Source: Phycisphaerae bacterium (GTDB lineage Bacteria; Planctomycetota; Phycisphaerae; UBA1845; Fen-1342). From it: DNA of 64,000 bases. The notes beneath the pieces are model-generated. The model was not told the origin of the DNA. It searched no databases and saw nothing but the letters and a program-made list of their open reading frames with translations. Below, in pieces: positions 1 through 9,039 of the stretch. The stretch covers positions 85,072 to 149,071 of the forward strand of contig JANQNU010000020.1 in NCBI GenBank assembly GCA_028279405.1. Direction: 5' to 3'. How positions within the stretch are numbered: position 1 is the first letter of the stretch; each line of letters starts with the position of its first letter. The position numbers and the translations under genes are program-made.

Positions 1-1947
1 GTCGTCCGCCGGCTCCCAACGAACGAACGCCTCAATCGCCTGATACTCGGGCAGCCCGAGTTCGTCATACACCGCCGCCGATCGGCGATTGCGCTCCTCG
101 GCGCGTTTCCAGAACTCGCGCGTGTCCCACGGGCCAGGGAAGAGCGCCCGGTCCTTCTGCGATTCGTGCTTGAAGATCGCCATCCGCTTACGATCCTCTT
201 CGTCAGGGCTCAGCGGGACGGCCAGATCGATCTGATGCGGCTCCCACTCCTGCCACGCGCCGCGGTAGTGCCATACCTCACAGTCCTTCATCCATGCAGC
301 AGCGCGCAGCTTGATCAGGCCGGCATTGATCGCTGCCAGGCAAACGCGGTGCGTCCCGTGCGGATCCGACAGATCGCCGGCAGCGTAAACATGATGCGGC
401 TTCACACGCTCCAGCAGCTCGACAACGATCTGCACGTCCGCTTCTGCGAGCGGTTTCTTCTTGACCCGCCCCGTCTCATAGAAGGGCATGTCGAGGAAAT
501 GGATGTTGCCCGCGGGCACGCCGGAGTAGCGCGCCGCGGCGCGCGCCTCGGTGCGCCGGATCAGCCCCTTGATCCGCTGTAGCTCGACGCTGTCGACCTC
601 GCCTGGCTTCTTGGTCCGCATGAACGACTGGACCGCGTTCTTGATCTGGTCGGCCTGCTGCTCACTGAACAACTCGAAGGCATCGCAGAACTCCGCGACG
701 AAGTCCGCGTGCCGCAGCGCCTCGTCGTCCCAGACCGCGATGTTGCCGGAGGTCTGGTACGCGACATGTACCTCGTGCCCCTGCTCGCACAAACGGATCA
801 GCGTGCCGCCCATGCTGATGACGTCGTCATCGGGGTGCGGGCTGAAGACGACTACCCGCTTCGGAAAGATGTCCGGCCCGTTCGCGACGTCCACGCCCTT
901 GCCGGGCACGAACTTCGGCCGACCGGGCTTGCCGCCGGGCCATCCTGTAATGGTTTTCTGCAGCGCCTGGAAGACCTCGATGTTCACGCGATAAGCCGAG
1001 CCGCGCGCCGCGATCAGTTCCTGCAGGCCGTTTTCGTTATAGTCCTCGTTGACGAGCTTCAGGATCGGCTTCTTCTGCTTCTGGGCCAGCCAGATCACGG
1101 CGCGCTTTGTCGTCGGCTTGTCCCACTCGCCGTCGTGTCGACCGAGCGGCCCGAGCACCCACGGCGTCTTGATCGGCGTCAGCTCGCCGGCCGCCGCGGG
1201 ATCGAGCAGGAATTGCGCGTCGTCATGCTGCTGCAGGAAACTGGCGGCGACCGTCGGCGTCATCGGCCCCTCCACCGCCTCGCGGACGACCCGCGCCTTC
1301 GCCTCACCAAACGCCAGCAGCAGCACGCGCCGGGCGTCCAGGATCGTGCCCACCCCCATGGTGATCGCTTGCCGCGGAACGTTCCACTCGCCGAAGAAAT
1401 CGCTGGCCGCGTCGAGCCGCGTGACGCCATCGAGCGTAATCAGACGCGTACGACTGCTCCGGGACGAACCCGGCTCGTTGAACCCGATATGCCCGGTCCG
1501 GCCAATGCCCAGAACCTGAAGATCGATGCCGCCGACGTCGCGGATCTTCTGCTCGTAGTCCGCGCAATGCGCAGCCACCTCGTCCAACGCCACCGTCCCG
1601 TCCGGGATGTGGATGTTGCGCGGGTCGATGTCCACGTGATCGAACAAGTACTCGCGCATGAACCGGTGATAGCTCTGCAGCTCGTTGGGCTGCATCGGCC
1701 AATACTCGTCCAGGTTGAAGGTGACCACGTTTGCAAAGCTGAGCCCTTCGTCGCGGTGTAGCCGAACCAGCTCGTCATACACCCCCTGCGGGGTCGAACC
1801 GGTAGCCAAACCAAGCACTGCCGTCTTGGACTGCGCGGCGCGCTCCCGAATCAAGGTCGCAATGGTTCCGGCGACCGCCTTGCTCGCGGCCCGACTGGAG
1901 TCGTAAACGTCAACGGGCATCCGAATGGGGTTCTGGTCGTTCATCAT
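1..1947 (-). CDS. nagB: Glucosamine-6-phosphate deaminase fused to a PIG-L/LmbE-type deacetylase domain (C-terminus cut by window edge)
   Basis: I translated this strand directly; 649 codons are visible and the frame is still open at base 1. The N-terminal half (about residues 1-270) is a NagB-type isomerase/deaminase: it has FNLDEY and the motif GRTGHIGFNEPGSS with the conserved histidine near residue 153. NagB converts glucosamine-6-phosphate to fructose-6-phosphate and ammonia. The C-terminal half carries the PIG-L/LmbE metal motif SPHPDDD (His about 371) followed by a downstream DPHGTH motif, as in zinc-dependent GlcNAc de-N-acetylases. The start is the first of two consecutive ATGs. The fusion suggests deacetylation and deamination of an N-acetylated amino sugar in one cytoplasmic polypeptide; that coupling is an inference. 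NagB alone is usually about 260 residues, so the extra domain accounts for the length. Confidence 0.9.
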   Translation of the reverse strand, partial: MMNDQNPIRMPVDVYDSSRAASKAVAGTIATLIRERAAQSKTAVLGLATGSTPQGVYDELVRLHRDEGLSFANVVTFNLDEYWPMQPNELQSYHRFMREYLFDHVDIDPRNIHIPDGTVALDEVAAHCADYEQKIRDVGGIDLQVLGIGRTGHIGFNEPGSSRSSRTRLITLDGVTRLDAASDFFGEWNVPRQAITMGVGTILDARRVLLLAFGEAKARVVREAVEGPMTPTVAASFLQQHDDAQFLLDPAAAGELTPIKTPWVLGPLGRHDGEWDKPTTKRAVIWLAQKQKKPILKLVNEDYNENGLQELIAARGSAYRVNIEVFQALQKTITGWPGGKPGRPKFVPGKGVDVANGPDIFPKRVVVFSPHPDDDVISMGGTLIRLCEQGHEVHVAYQTSGNIAVWDDEALRHADFVAEFCDAFELFSEQQADQIKNAVQSFMRTKKPGEVDSVELQRIKGLIRRTEARAAARYSGVPAGNIHFLDMPFYETGRVKKKPLAEADVQIVVELLERVKPHHVYAAGDLSDPHGTHRVCLAAINAGLIKLRAAAWMKDCEVWHYRGAWQEWEPHQIDLAVPLSPDEEDRKRMAIFKHESQKDRALFPGPWDTREFWKRAEERNRRSAAVYDELGLPEYQAIEAFVRWEPADD

Positions 1948-2028
1948 CGATCCGTAGCGGGTATCAACAGGAATCGTAGTCACAAACAGCGTCCCGACAC
2001 GCGCAGCAAGCTACCCGTGCCCCCCACC

Positions 2029-2051
2029 ACGCTCCCCTTTGGAGCGTTTTT
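2029..2051 (+). terminator. Terminator-like hairpin with T-run, oriented rightward
   Basis: A 7-bp stem (ACGCTCC/GGAGCGT) with a 5-nt loop is followed by TTTTTCTT on the + strand. It lies between two leftward genes, so no + strand gene ends here. It may limit antisense transcription into the prolyl oligopeptidase gene or be fortuitous. Confidence 0.35.
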
Positions 2052-2068
2052 CTTCCGGGTCGCTGCAA

Positions 2069-4279
2069 TTAGCGGGTTTTCTCGCTCATTGGCGTCTCTT
2101 CCTTGCTCATCGAGCCGTTGAGGCGTAGCTCACGGACCAGAAACGCCCAACGGTCCGCGGCTTCCTCGATAATCTTCGACGTCGGCTTGCCGGCACCATG
2201 ACCGGCGCGGGTCTCGATTCGAATCAGCACCGGGTTGTCGCCATGATGCGCGGCCTGAAGCGCCGATGCGAACTTGAAGCTGTGCGACGGCACGACGCGA
2301 TCATCGTGGTCGCCGGTCGTAATCAGCGTGGAGGGGTAGCGGGTCCCCTCCTTGAGGTTGTGCAACGGGCTGTATGCGTACAACACCCGGAAGTCATCGG
2401 GGTTCTCAGCGCTGCCATAGTCGGATACCCAGGCCCAACCGATCGTGAATTTGTGGAATCGCAGCATGTCGAGCACGCCGACTGCCGGCAGTGCGGCTCC
2501 GAACAGTTCCGGCCGCTGGGTCATGCAGGCGCCAACCAGCAGACCGCCGTTGCTGCCGCCGCCGATAGCCAGCCGCTCGGAGCGGGTGTACTTGTTCTCG
2601 ATCAACCACTCGGCCGCCGCGATGAAGTCGTCGAAGACGTTCTGCTTGTTCTTGAGCCGACCGCTATTGTGCCACTCCTTGCCGTATTCGCCACCGCCGC
2701 GAATGTTGGCCACCGCATAAACCCCGCCCATTTCGAGCCACACGAGATTGCTGACGGAAAAACGCGGCGTCACCGGGATGTTGAAACCGCCGTAACCGTA
2801 GAGATATGTCGGGTGCGTCCCGTCGAGCGTCAGGCCCTTGCGGTGCGTAATGAACATCGGCACCCGGGTGCCGTCCTTACTGGTGTAGAAGACCTGTCGC
2901 GTCTCGTACGCCGACGGGTCGAAGTCCACCTTTGCCGATCGGAAGACCGCGCTCTTGCCGGTCCGCATATCGTAGCGATAGATCGTCGGCGGCCGGGTGA
3001 AGCTCTCGAACTCATAGAACGTCTCGGTGTCATCACGATCGCCGGAGAACCCGGAGGCCGCTCCGATCCCCGGCAGATCGACGTCGCGCAAATGCTTGCC
3101 CGAGAGGTCGAAGATCCGCACGACGGTTTGCGCATCCTTGAGGTACGTGCAGACGAACTTGTCGTCGATCACATCGACGCCATTGAGCGTCTCATCGACC
3201 TGCGGAATGATGGTCTTCCACGCAGACCGCTCCGGTTGGCGCGTGTCGATCGCAATCACCTGACCGCGCGGCGCACCGACATCCGTGAAGAACCAGAACG
3301 TCGAACCGTCGTTGTCGATAAACGAGTACTGGGCATCAAAGTCGTCGAGCAGCGGCACGACCGCACTCTCGGGCGCGCTCAGCGACTTGTAGTAGACGCG
3401 GTTCTTGCGCTCGGTACCCTTCCAGATCGTGATGATGAGATACTGACCGTCATCACTCACGCTCCCGGAAAACCCCCATTCCTTCTGATCGGGCCGCTGG
3501 TAGACGATCGTGTCCGCCGATTGCGGCGTGCCCAGCTTGTGATAGCAGAGCTTCTGGTAATAGTTCAGGGCTTCGTACTCATTGCTGCCGGCCTTCGGCT
3601 CGTCGTAGCGACTGTAATAGAAGCCATCCCCGTTCTTGTCCCAGGCGGCGCCGGAGAATTTCACCCATTTCAGATGGTCCTCCAGGTCCTTGCCGGTCGC
3701 GATATCGCGGACCCGAAACTCGACCCAGTCGGAACCGGCAGCCGACGTGCCATACACCATCCGGTTCCCGTCGTCACTGACGGCGGTCGCGCCCAACGCG
3801 ACCGTACCGTCCGCGGAAAGCCGGTTAGGGTCGATCAACACGCGTGGCGAATCGTCCAGCGACCGCGCGGTGTAGAGCACGGACTGGTTCTGCAGGCCGT
3901 CGTTGCGACGGTAGAAGTACCGACCGCCCTCCTCGCGCGGCACCGAGAACTTCTCGTAGTCCCACAATGACGTCAGACGCTCCTGGATCGCCTTCCGCTC
4001 CGAGATTTGCTCGAGGTATCCGAAGGTGACCTCGTTCTGCGCCGCAACCCACGCCGCTGTCTCGGCCGAATCGAGATCTTCCAGCCAGCGATACGGGTCG
4101 GCAACCTTCGTCCCGTGGTAGTCGTCGATGACGGCGTCCTTCCGGGTCGGCGGATACTCCCCCACGGTGCCGGAAACGGCGGTCCCGCCCAGGAGGGCGA
4201 GCGTGGCAAGCACCGACGCGTAAGCAACGCCGCGTGCGGCGTGACGCCGGCCGCGAAAACGGAAATGTGCGTCGTTCAT
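2069..4279 (-). CDS. Exported prolyl oligopeptidase (peptidase family S9A)
   Basis: A serine peptidase cleaving short peptides after proline, 736 residues, close to the usual size of about 700 plus a leader. The N-terminus has basic residues then a hydrophobic stretch (ASVLATLALLGGTAVSG), so export is likely. The mature part begins with the family signature YPPTRKDAVIDDYHGTKVAD. A beta-propeller region follows, then the alpha/beta-hydrolase domain with the nucleophile motif GGGSNGGLL (Ser about 576), the acid in GDHDDRVVP and the histidine in AGHGAGKP, giving a complete triad. I chose the ATG at 4279 because GGAGGA sits 6 nt upstream and the leader starts there; the frame is open further upstream to 4420 but that extension is not leader-like. 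It is divergent from fumC across about 270 bp. Confidence 0.93.
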   Translation of the reverse strand: MNDAHFRFRGRRHAARGVAYASVLATLALLGGTAVSGTVGEYPPTRKDAVIDDYHGTKVADPYRWLEDLDSAETAAWVAAQNEVTFGYLEQISERKAIQERLTSLWDYEKFSVPREEGGRYFYRRNDGLQNQSVLYTARSLDDSPRVLIDPNRLSADGTVALGATAVSDDGNRMVYGTSAAGSDWVEFRVRDIATGKDLEDHLKWVKFSGAAWDKNGDGFYYSRYDEPKAGSNEYEALNYYQKLCYHKLGTPQSADTIVYQRPDQKEWGFSGSVSDDGQYLIITIWKGTERKNRVYYKSLSAPESAVVPLLDDFDAQYSFIDNDGSTFWFFTDVGAPRGQVIAIDTRQPERSAWKTIIPQVDETLNGVDVIDDKFVCTYLKDAQTVVRIFDLSGKHLRDVDLPGIGAASGFSGDRDDTETFYEFESFTRPPTIYRYDMRTGKSAVFRSAKVDFDPSAYETRQVFYTSKDGTRVPMFITHRKGLTLDGTHPTYLYGYGGFNIPVTPRFSVSNLVWLEMGGVYAVANIRGGGEYGKEWHNSGRLKNKQNVFDDFIAAAEWLIENKYTRSERLAIGGGSNGGLLVGACMTQRPELFGAALPAVGVLDMLRFHKFTIGWAWVSDYGSAENPDDFRVLYAYSPLHNLKEGTRYPSTLITTGDHDDRVVPSHSFKFASALQAAHHGDNPVLIRIETRAGHGAGKPTSKIIEEAADRWAFLVRELRLNGSMSKEETPMSEKTR

Positions 4280-4551
4280 GTGGTTCCTCCGACGAAATTC
4301 GTCCGTCTCGTACGGCTCCAAACCCGAACAACCCATTATGGGGCAAACCGCTCCCGCACGAAAGACACGCCCCCGCGAGAGAAGATAGAGCCCCGGATTA
4401 CGCCAATCGCTCCTCATCATGCAGGTTGCCGTCCGAGAGCCCGCTGCCGCTCGGGACCGGCGCCGCCGTTCTTTCGCGCCGTACGCGAATCCGCTACCAT
4501 CGGTGGTAGACGATCGGCGATGAGAACACGACCCATTCGAGGAGCGGATTG

Positions 4552-5946
4552 ATGTCCGAAACGCGTATCGAAAAGGATTCCATGGGCGAGATGCAGGTGC
4601 CCGCGGACGCCCTGTGGGGAGCCTCCACCCAACGGGCCCACCTGAACTTCCCCATCAGCGGCACCCGCTTCGGGCGCAAGTTCATTCGGGCACTCGGACT
4701 GGTCAAATACGCATGCGCGATGGCCAACGAGTCGCTCGGCAAGCTCGACGGAAAACTGGCCGGCGCCATCAAGCAGGCGGCGCGGGAAGTCGCCGACGGC
4801 AAGTGGGATGACCATTTCATCGTCGACATCTTTCAGACCGGCTCCGGCACCAGCACCAACATGAACGCCAACGAGGTCATCGCCAACCGCGCGATGCAGA
4901 TCGGCGGCGACACCCTGGCCGGCACGCGAATCCATCCCAACGACCATGTCAACATGGGTCAGTCCTCGAACGACGTGATCCCGACCGTTGCCCATGTCGC
5001 GGTCACCGAAGCGCTGCACCACGAGTTGATGCCCCACCTGCACGGCCTGTGCAAGTCCCTGACGGCCAAGGCCGAAGAGTTCAAGGAGATCATCAAGATC
5101 GGCCGCACGCACTTGATGGACGCCACGCCGATCACGCTCGGACAGGAGTTCTCAGGCTACGTCAGCCAGATCAGCCACGCCGAGCGACGGGTCATGAACT
5201 GCGTCATCAAACTGCGCGAGCTTCCGATCGGCGGCACCGCAGTCGGCACCGGCATCAATACGCATCCGGAATTCGCGCAGCGCGTCTGCGAGGTGTTGAA
5301 CCACGAGACCGAAGAGGCGTATCACGAAGCCCCGAACCACTTCGAGGCACAGGCAGCGAACGATGCGATGATCGAAATCGCCGCCGTGCTCAAGACCGTC
5401 GCCGTCAGCATCGCGAAGATCGCCAACGACATCCGCCTCATGGGTAGCGGACCGCGTTGCGGCGTCGGCGAGCTGATCCTCCCCGCGATCCAACCGGGAA
5501 GCTCGATCATGCCCGGAAAGGTCAACCCGGTGGTATGCGAATCCGTCATTCAGGTCGCGGCGCAGGTTGTCGGCTGTGACGCGACGGTCACCTGGGCCGC
5601 AGGCATGCTCAGCAACTTCGAGTTGCACGTCGGACACCCGGTGATCGCACGCAACATTCTCGAAGCCGTCCGGATCCTCGGAAACGCCTGCGACGTGTTC
5701 GTCGATAAGTGCATCGACGGGCTCAAGGCTAACCGCGCCCGCTGTGCCGAGCTGGTCGAGCAATCACTGGCGATGTGCACGAGCCTCGCACCGCATATCG
5801 GCTACGACCAGGCTGCGGCCATCGCCAAAGAGGCCCACGCATCCGGTCGTACTGTGCGAGAGGTCGCGCTTGAGAAGAAGGTGCTGGACGCCGACCGGCT
5901 CGAAGCGTTGCTCGACCCGACGACCATGACGCGCCCGAGCGAGTAG
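4552..5946 (+). CDS. fumC: Fumarate hydratase class II
   Basis: Catalyses reversible hydration of fumarate to malate in the TCA cycle (cytoplasm, iron-independent class). At 464 residues it matches class II fumarases. The superfamily signature GSSIMPGKVNP is at residues 316-326, with Ser318 in the mobile active-site loop. SGTSTNMNANEV and the TGSGTS segment are also present, as is the GRTHLMDATP motif. The start is ATG at 4552, with GAGGAG 7 nt upstream; an in-frame TTG one codon earlier is less likely. It is followed after 53 bp by an aminotransferase on the same strand, so the two may be co-transcribed. Confidence 0.96.
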   Translation: MSETRIEKDSMGEMQVPADALWGASTQRAHLNFPISGTRFGRKFIRALGLVKYACAMANESLGKLDGKLAGAIKQAAREVADGKWDDHFIVDIFQTGSGTSTNMNANEVIANRAMQIGGDTLAGTRIHPNDHVNMGQSSNDVIPTVAHVAVTEALHHELMPHLHGLCKSLTAKAEEFKEIIKIGRTHLMDATPITLGQEFSGYVSQISHAERRVMNCVIKLRELPIGGTAVGTGINTHPEFAQRVCEVLNHETEEAYHEAPNHFEAQAANDAMIEIAAVLKTVAVSIAKIANDIRLMGSGPRCGVGELILPAIQPGSSIMPGKVNPVVCESVIQVAAQVVGCDATVTWAAGMLSNFELHVGHPVIARNILEAVRILGNACDVFVDKCIDGLKANRARCAELVEQSLAMCTSLAPHIGYDQAAAIAKEAHASGRTVREVALEKKVLDADRLEALLDPTTMTRPSE

Positions 5947-5999
5947 TTTATTTCCTCGACGTCATTACGGCCCCCTACCGGCGCCTGAGTATCCGAGCC

Positions 6000-7208
6000 A
6001 TGAAAATCAGCCAGTTGGCCCAGTCCATCGAGCCGTCCGCGACCCTGCATCTGAACCAGACGGCCGCCAGCCTGAAAGCGCAAGGCGAACCGGTGATTCA
6101 CCTCGGCGGCGGCGAACCGCTGAGCAAGTCGCCGGATAGTGCGATCACCGGAGCGGAGCAGATCCTCCAGACAGGTGAGATCCGTTACGGACCGGTGGAC
6201 GGCATCGCGCCACTCAAGGAAGCAATCGTCGACTACACCGAGCAGTTTTACGGCCGACGAGTCCTGCCCGACCACATCATCGCCTCGGCGGGCGCCAAGC
6301 AGTCGGTAATGCTCGCGTTGCAGGCGATCGTAAACCCGGGTGATGAGGTCGTGTTCTGCTCCCCCTACTGGGTCAGCTATCCCGACATGGTTCGGCTGGC
6401 GGGTGGCGTGCCGGTCATCGTCGGGCCACAGGACGGGCTGCGGCCGCGCCTGGACGATGTTCGCGACGCGCTGACGCCCAAGACCAAGGCGGTGATTCTC
6501 AACAGCCCGTCGAACCCGTCGGGCCTGATCGTATCGCGCGAGTTCGTCGCAGAACTCGTGAAGCTGTGTGAGAGTCGCGGCCTCTACCTGCTGATGGACG
6601 ACATCTACCACCGCTTGCAGTTCGATGGCCGGGAGCCGATCAGCGCGTACGCGTTCTCGAACGCGGCGCAAGATGATACCCAACTCATCATCCTCAACGG
6701 CGTTTCCAAAACCTATGCGATGACCGGGTTTCGCATCGGCTGGGCGATCGCCAACCCGACCGTCCGCAAGGCGATGGCCCGCATTCAGGGGCACACGACA
6801 TCCGGGCCGTGCATGGTTTCGCAGCACGCTGCGGTCGGCGCGCTCCGCGGACCGCAGGACGCCGCGGACCAGCTCAGATCTCAATTGGAACGCAACCGTG
6901 ACGTGCTGGTCGAAGAGTTTCGCACGATACCGGGCGCGGCGCTGACACCGCCGGACGCGACGTTCTACTGCTTCCCGGATTTTAGCGCAGTCGATCCGGA
7001 CTCGATGAAGCTCGCCGAGATGATCCTGAAGACGGTAAAGGTCGTGGTCGTACCGGGAACCGCGTTCGGCCTCGACGGTCACCATCGCATCAGCACATGT
7101 GGTTCGGAGGCCCAGCTCCGCGAAGGCCTGGCGCGCATCCGCTGGGCGGTTAGCGCTGACGGACCACGCGAGATCGAGATCGCCGGCAAGCGCTTCGCGA
7201 AACTGTAG
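6000..7208 (+). CDS. Pyridoxal-phosphate aminotransferase class I (aspartate aminotransferase-like)
   Basis: A fold-type I PLP enzyme of 402 residues, typical of bacterial aspartate aminotransferases of the AspC/AspB group. Visible landmarks are NSPSNPSG, the MDDIYH segment, and the PLP-lysine motif NGVSKTYAMTGFRIGW with Lys about 237 forming the internal aldimine. The closing arginine region lies in the HHRISTC segment. Aspartate as amino donor is the best guess; related branched-chain or aromatic specificities cannot be excluded from sequence alone. It follows fumC on the same strand, which would link fumarate/oxaloacetate and aspartate metabolism. Confidence 0.9.
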   Translation: MKISQLAQSIEPSATLHLNQTAASLKAQGEPVIHLGGGEPLSKSPDSAITGAEQILQTGEIRYGPVDGIAPLKEAIVDYTEQFYGRRVLPDHIIASAGAKQSVMLALQAIVNPGDEVVFCSPYWVSYPDMVRLAGGVPVIVGPQDGLRPRLDDVRDALTPKTKAVILNSPSNPSGLIVSREFVAELVKLCESRGLYLLMDDIYHRLQFDGREPISAYAFSNAAQDDTQLIILNGVSKTYAMTGFRIGWAIANPTVRKAMARIQGHTTSGPCMVSQHAAVGALRGPQDAADQLRSQLERNRDVLVEEFRTIPGAALTPPDATFYCFPDFSAVDPDSMKLAEMILKTVKVVVVPGTAFGLDGHHRISTCGSEAQLREGLARIRWAVSADGPREIEIAGKRFAKL

Positions 7209-7314
7209 CGGTCGCGCGTCGCTGCTCTGCCGTGTAACAAGCAGTCGTCGGGTACGCTCCCTTCAAGGAGCGCTCCATCGCCGAGGATCCAGCAAGACGC
7301 CGAGATTCTGCGGC

Positions 7315-8586
7315 TTATTCGAAGACCAACTCGTCGCCGACCTGAAACGGCTCGAACACCGTCCGCTCGATCGGCACGACAACCGCTTCGGTCGCTGTCT
7401 GCCGAACGATCCATGCGCCGCCGACGATCCGGCCCGCGCGCGTCACCAATACCGGCTGCGTCGTCATCGCGTCAGATAGCGGACGGTGAAGCGAAATGCG
7501 CCAACCCGACGCCGTATCCGCCACGAGCGCGCCAAACACGCGCCGAGGCGCTGGATCACGCTGCCCGAGCAACCGAAACTCGTCGAACGGACGAACATCG
7601 GCGCCGTCCGTGACCTCCACAATCGAGTAGCGAGCCTTGACGCTACGGAGCGTTCCGGTACCGATGACTTGTCCGTCGCGCAAAAAACGCCCGGCGGCGT
7701 CTGCCATCACGCCGTCGTCGAGGCCGGCATCAATCACGGCGCCGGTCGTGCCCACGTCCAGCACGCGATAACGCACGCGCCCCGCCGTCACGTCGGCCGA
7801 CGTCCGGAACCGGACCGCATCGCCGACCATGATCGGCGACATCGACGTCGGTCGGCCGGCCGACTGCCAGGGCATCACCGCCAGGCCGCGCCATAACGCC
7901 TGCACAACGCGCGTCCACGACGCGCCACCCGTAGGCGCCACGGGCTGCGTTGACGGCTGTCGCGCGCTATCGCGCGGCGTGGTGCCGTCCGCGCCCGACG
8001 GCATCGTCCGCTCGGCGAGCACGCGTACATACGCGAATAAATCGTCGGTGCGTTCAATCACGCCCAGGCCGATGATGTAACCCTCGCGGACGATCTGGAC
8101 TTGCGGCCGGATGTTGGCCAGCGATCCAGGATGTGCAACCCAGGCCCGCGGCTGCTCCTGCCCGCGATCAAGCAGCGAAACGGCGCTGCGCAACGCTCCT
8201 CGCTCCCGCCGAGCCGGCGACGGCCAGAGCGCGACGCGTTGACCGATCGTGATCGGCGGATTCTCCGCCAGCGGCTCAACGCGACAGAAACTGACTTGCC
8301 CCTCCACCGACACGACGTCCAACCGAGCGATCGGCTGACGACGATATCGAGCCAGGAACCGGTCGCCGACAACCACGCCGTGCGCCGCGCCCGCGTCGAT
8401 CCATAGCGCGGCTCGGCCCGGCCCGATTGTCGTCACCCGCGCAAACCACTCGAGCGCAGTTGGACCAACCCGCAGGCCAACGATCGTATCGCCCGGAACC
8501 GCCGGCGGTCGCGACTCGTCCGCGCGCACTCCCGTAATGAGTACGATCGCCACGAGAATTCGATGGATGGTCTCCTGCCGACTCAC
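7315..8586 (-). CDS. Exported protein of unknown function
   Basis: I do not recognise the family. From the proposed GTG start at 8586 the product is 423 residues and begins with a short hydrophobic leader (RILVAIVLITGVRA) consistent with secretion. The mature part is rich in valine, arginine and glycine, with several beta-strand segments of the pattern DAGAAHGVVVGDRF and DAGLDDGVM, vaguely like the beta domains of MreC. A proline/threonine-rich linker near the middle separates two such halves. The frame is open upstream to 8958, but that extension runs through dispersed repeats and is unlikely to be coding. No strong ribosome binding site precedes the GTG, so the start is uncertain. It is divergent from the YdjY-domain gene at 9040. 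Confidence 0.6.
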   Translation of the reverse strand: MSRQETIHRILVAIVLITGVRADESRPPAVPGDTIVGLRVGPTALEWFARVTTIGPGRAALWIDAGAAHGVVVGDRFLARYRRQPIARLDVVSVEGQVSFCRVEPLAENPPITIGQRVALWPSPARRERGALRSAVSLLDRGQEQPRAWVAHPGSLANIRPQVQIVREGYIIGLGVIERTDDLFAYVRVLAERTMPSGADGTTPRDSARQPSTQPVAPTGGASWTRVVQALWRGLAVMPWQSAGRPTSMSPIMVGDAVRFRTSADVTAGRVRYRVLDVGTTGAVIDAGLDDGVMADAAGRFLRDGQVIGTGTLRSVKARYSIVEVTDGADVRPFDEFRLLGQRDPAPRRVFGALVADTASGWRISLHRPLSDAMTTQPVLVTRAGRIVGGAWIVRQTATEAVVVPIERTVFEPFQVGDELVFE

Positions 8587-9039
8587 AACCGCGAATTTTG
8601 GTCGCGGGAAGCGCGCCGAGCAAGCTATCGCAATGCTCACCGGGGGACTGAAGAGATGCCTCGGTCCGTCCCCCGCCAAGGACAGGGTGTGGCACCGACA
8701 CCCGACCAGACGCTCGACACAACGAGCCCGCGGGTGCCCCATCCCTTCTAGGGATGGGGGACTGAGAAAAGCCTCTGTCCATCCTCCGCTCCAGGATGGT
8801 GGGACACCGACAGACACTCGACACAACGAGCCCCGAGCGCAAGCGAGCGGTCCATGGCGGGCGAGACGCCCGCCCCACCCCTTTGGCTCTTGATCCCCTC
8901 GCTCGCGCTCGGGGCTCGTGGCGTTCGATCCGCGCGGGCCGGAGCCGAGCACCGTCAATGCGAGCCGCGAGCGCGAGCGAGCGGTCCGCCGTGATCGTCG
9001 CGGCGCGCTCAGTGCCCCGATCGGGTATGATCGCCTTTC
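8587..9039. repeat. Intergenic cluster of REPIN/MITE-like dispersed repeats
   Basis: A 450-bp gap with no convincing gene. Copies of a GC-rich motif (consensus GAGCCCCGAGCGCAAGCGAG) lie at 8828-8852, inverted at 8895-8920, and direct at 8961-8986. Between the first two sits a perfect hairpin, GGCGGGCGAGACGCCCGCC, at 8856-8874, so 8828-8920 is a symmetric unit of about 93 bp. Two further hairpins built on CCATCC/GGATGG lie at about 8737-8800. The same modules recur near 15.6, 38.6, 48.5 and 50.1 kb. Confidence 0.75.

Noticed and set aside
2198..3970. 590-codon + strand frame opposite the prolyl oligopeptidase
   Set aside because: Shadow frame of a gene with an intact catalytic triad; no domain is recognisable.
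7315..8586. MreC-like rod-shape protein
   Set aside because: Only short beta-turn patterns resemble MreC; it lacks the coiled coil, membrane anchor and mre neighbours.
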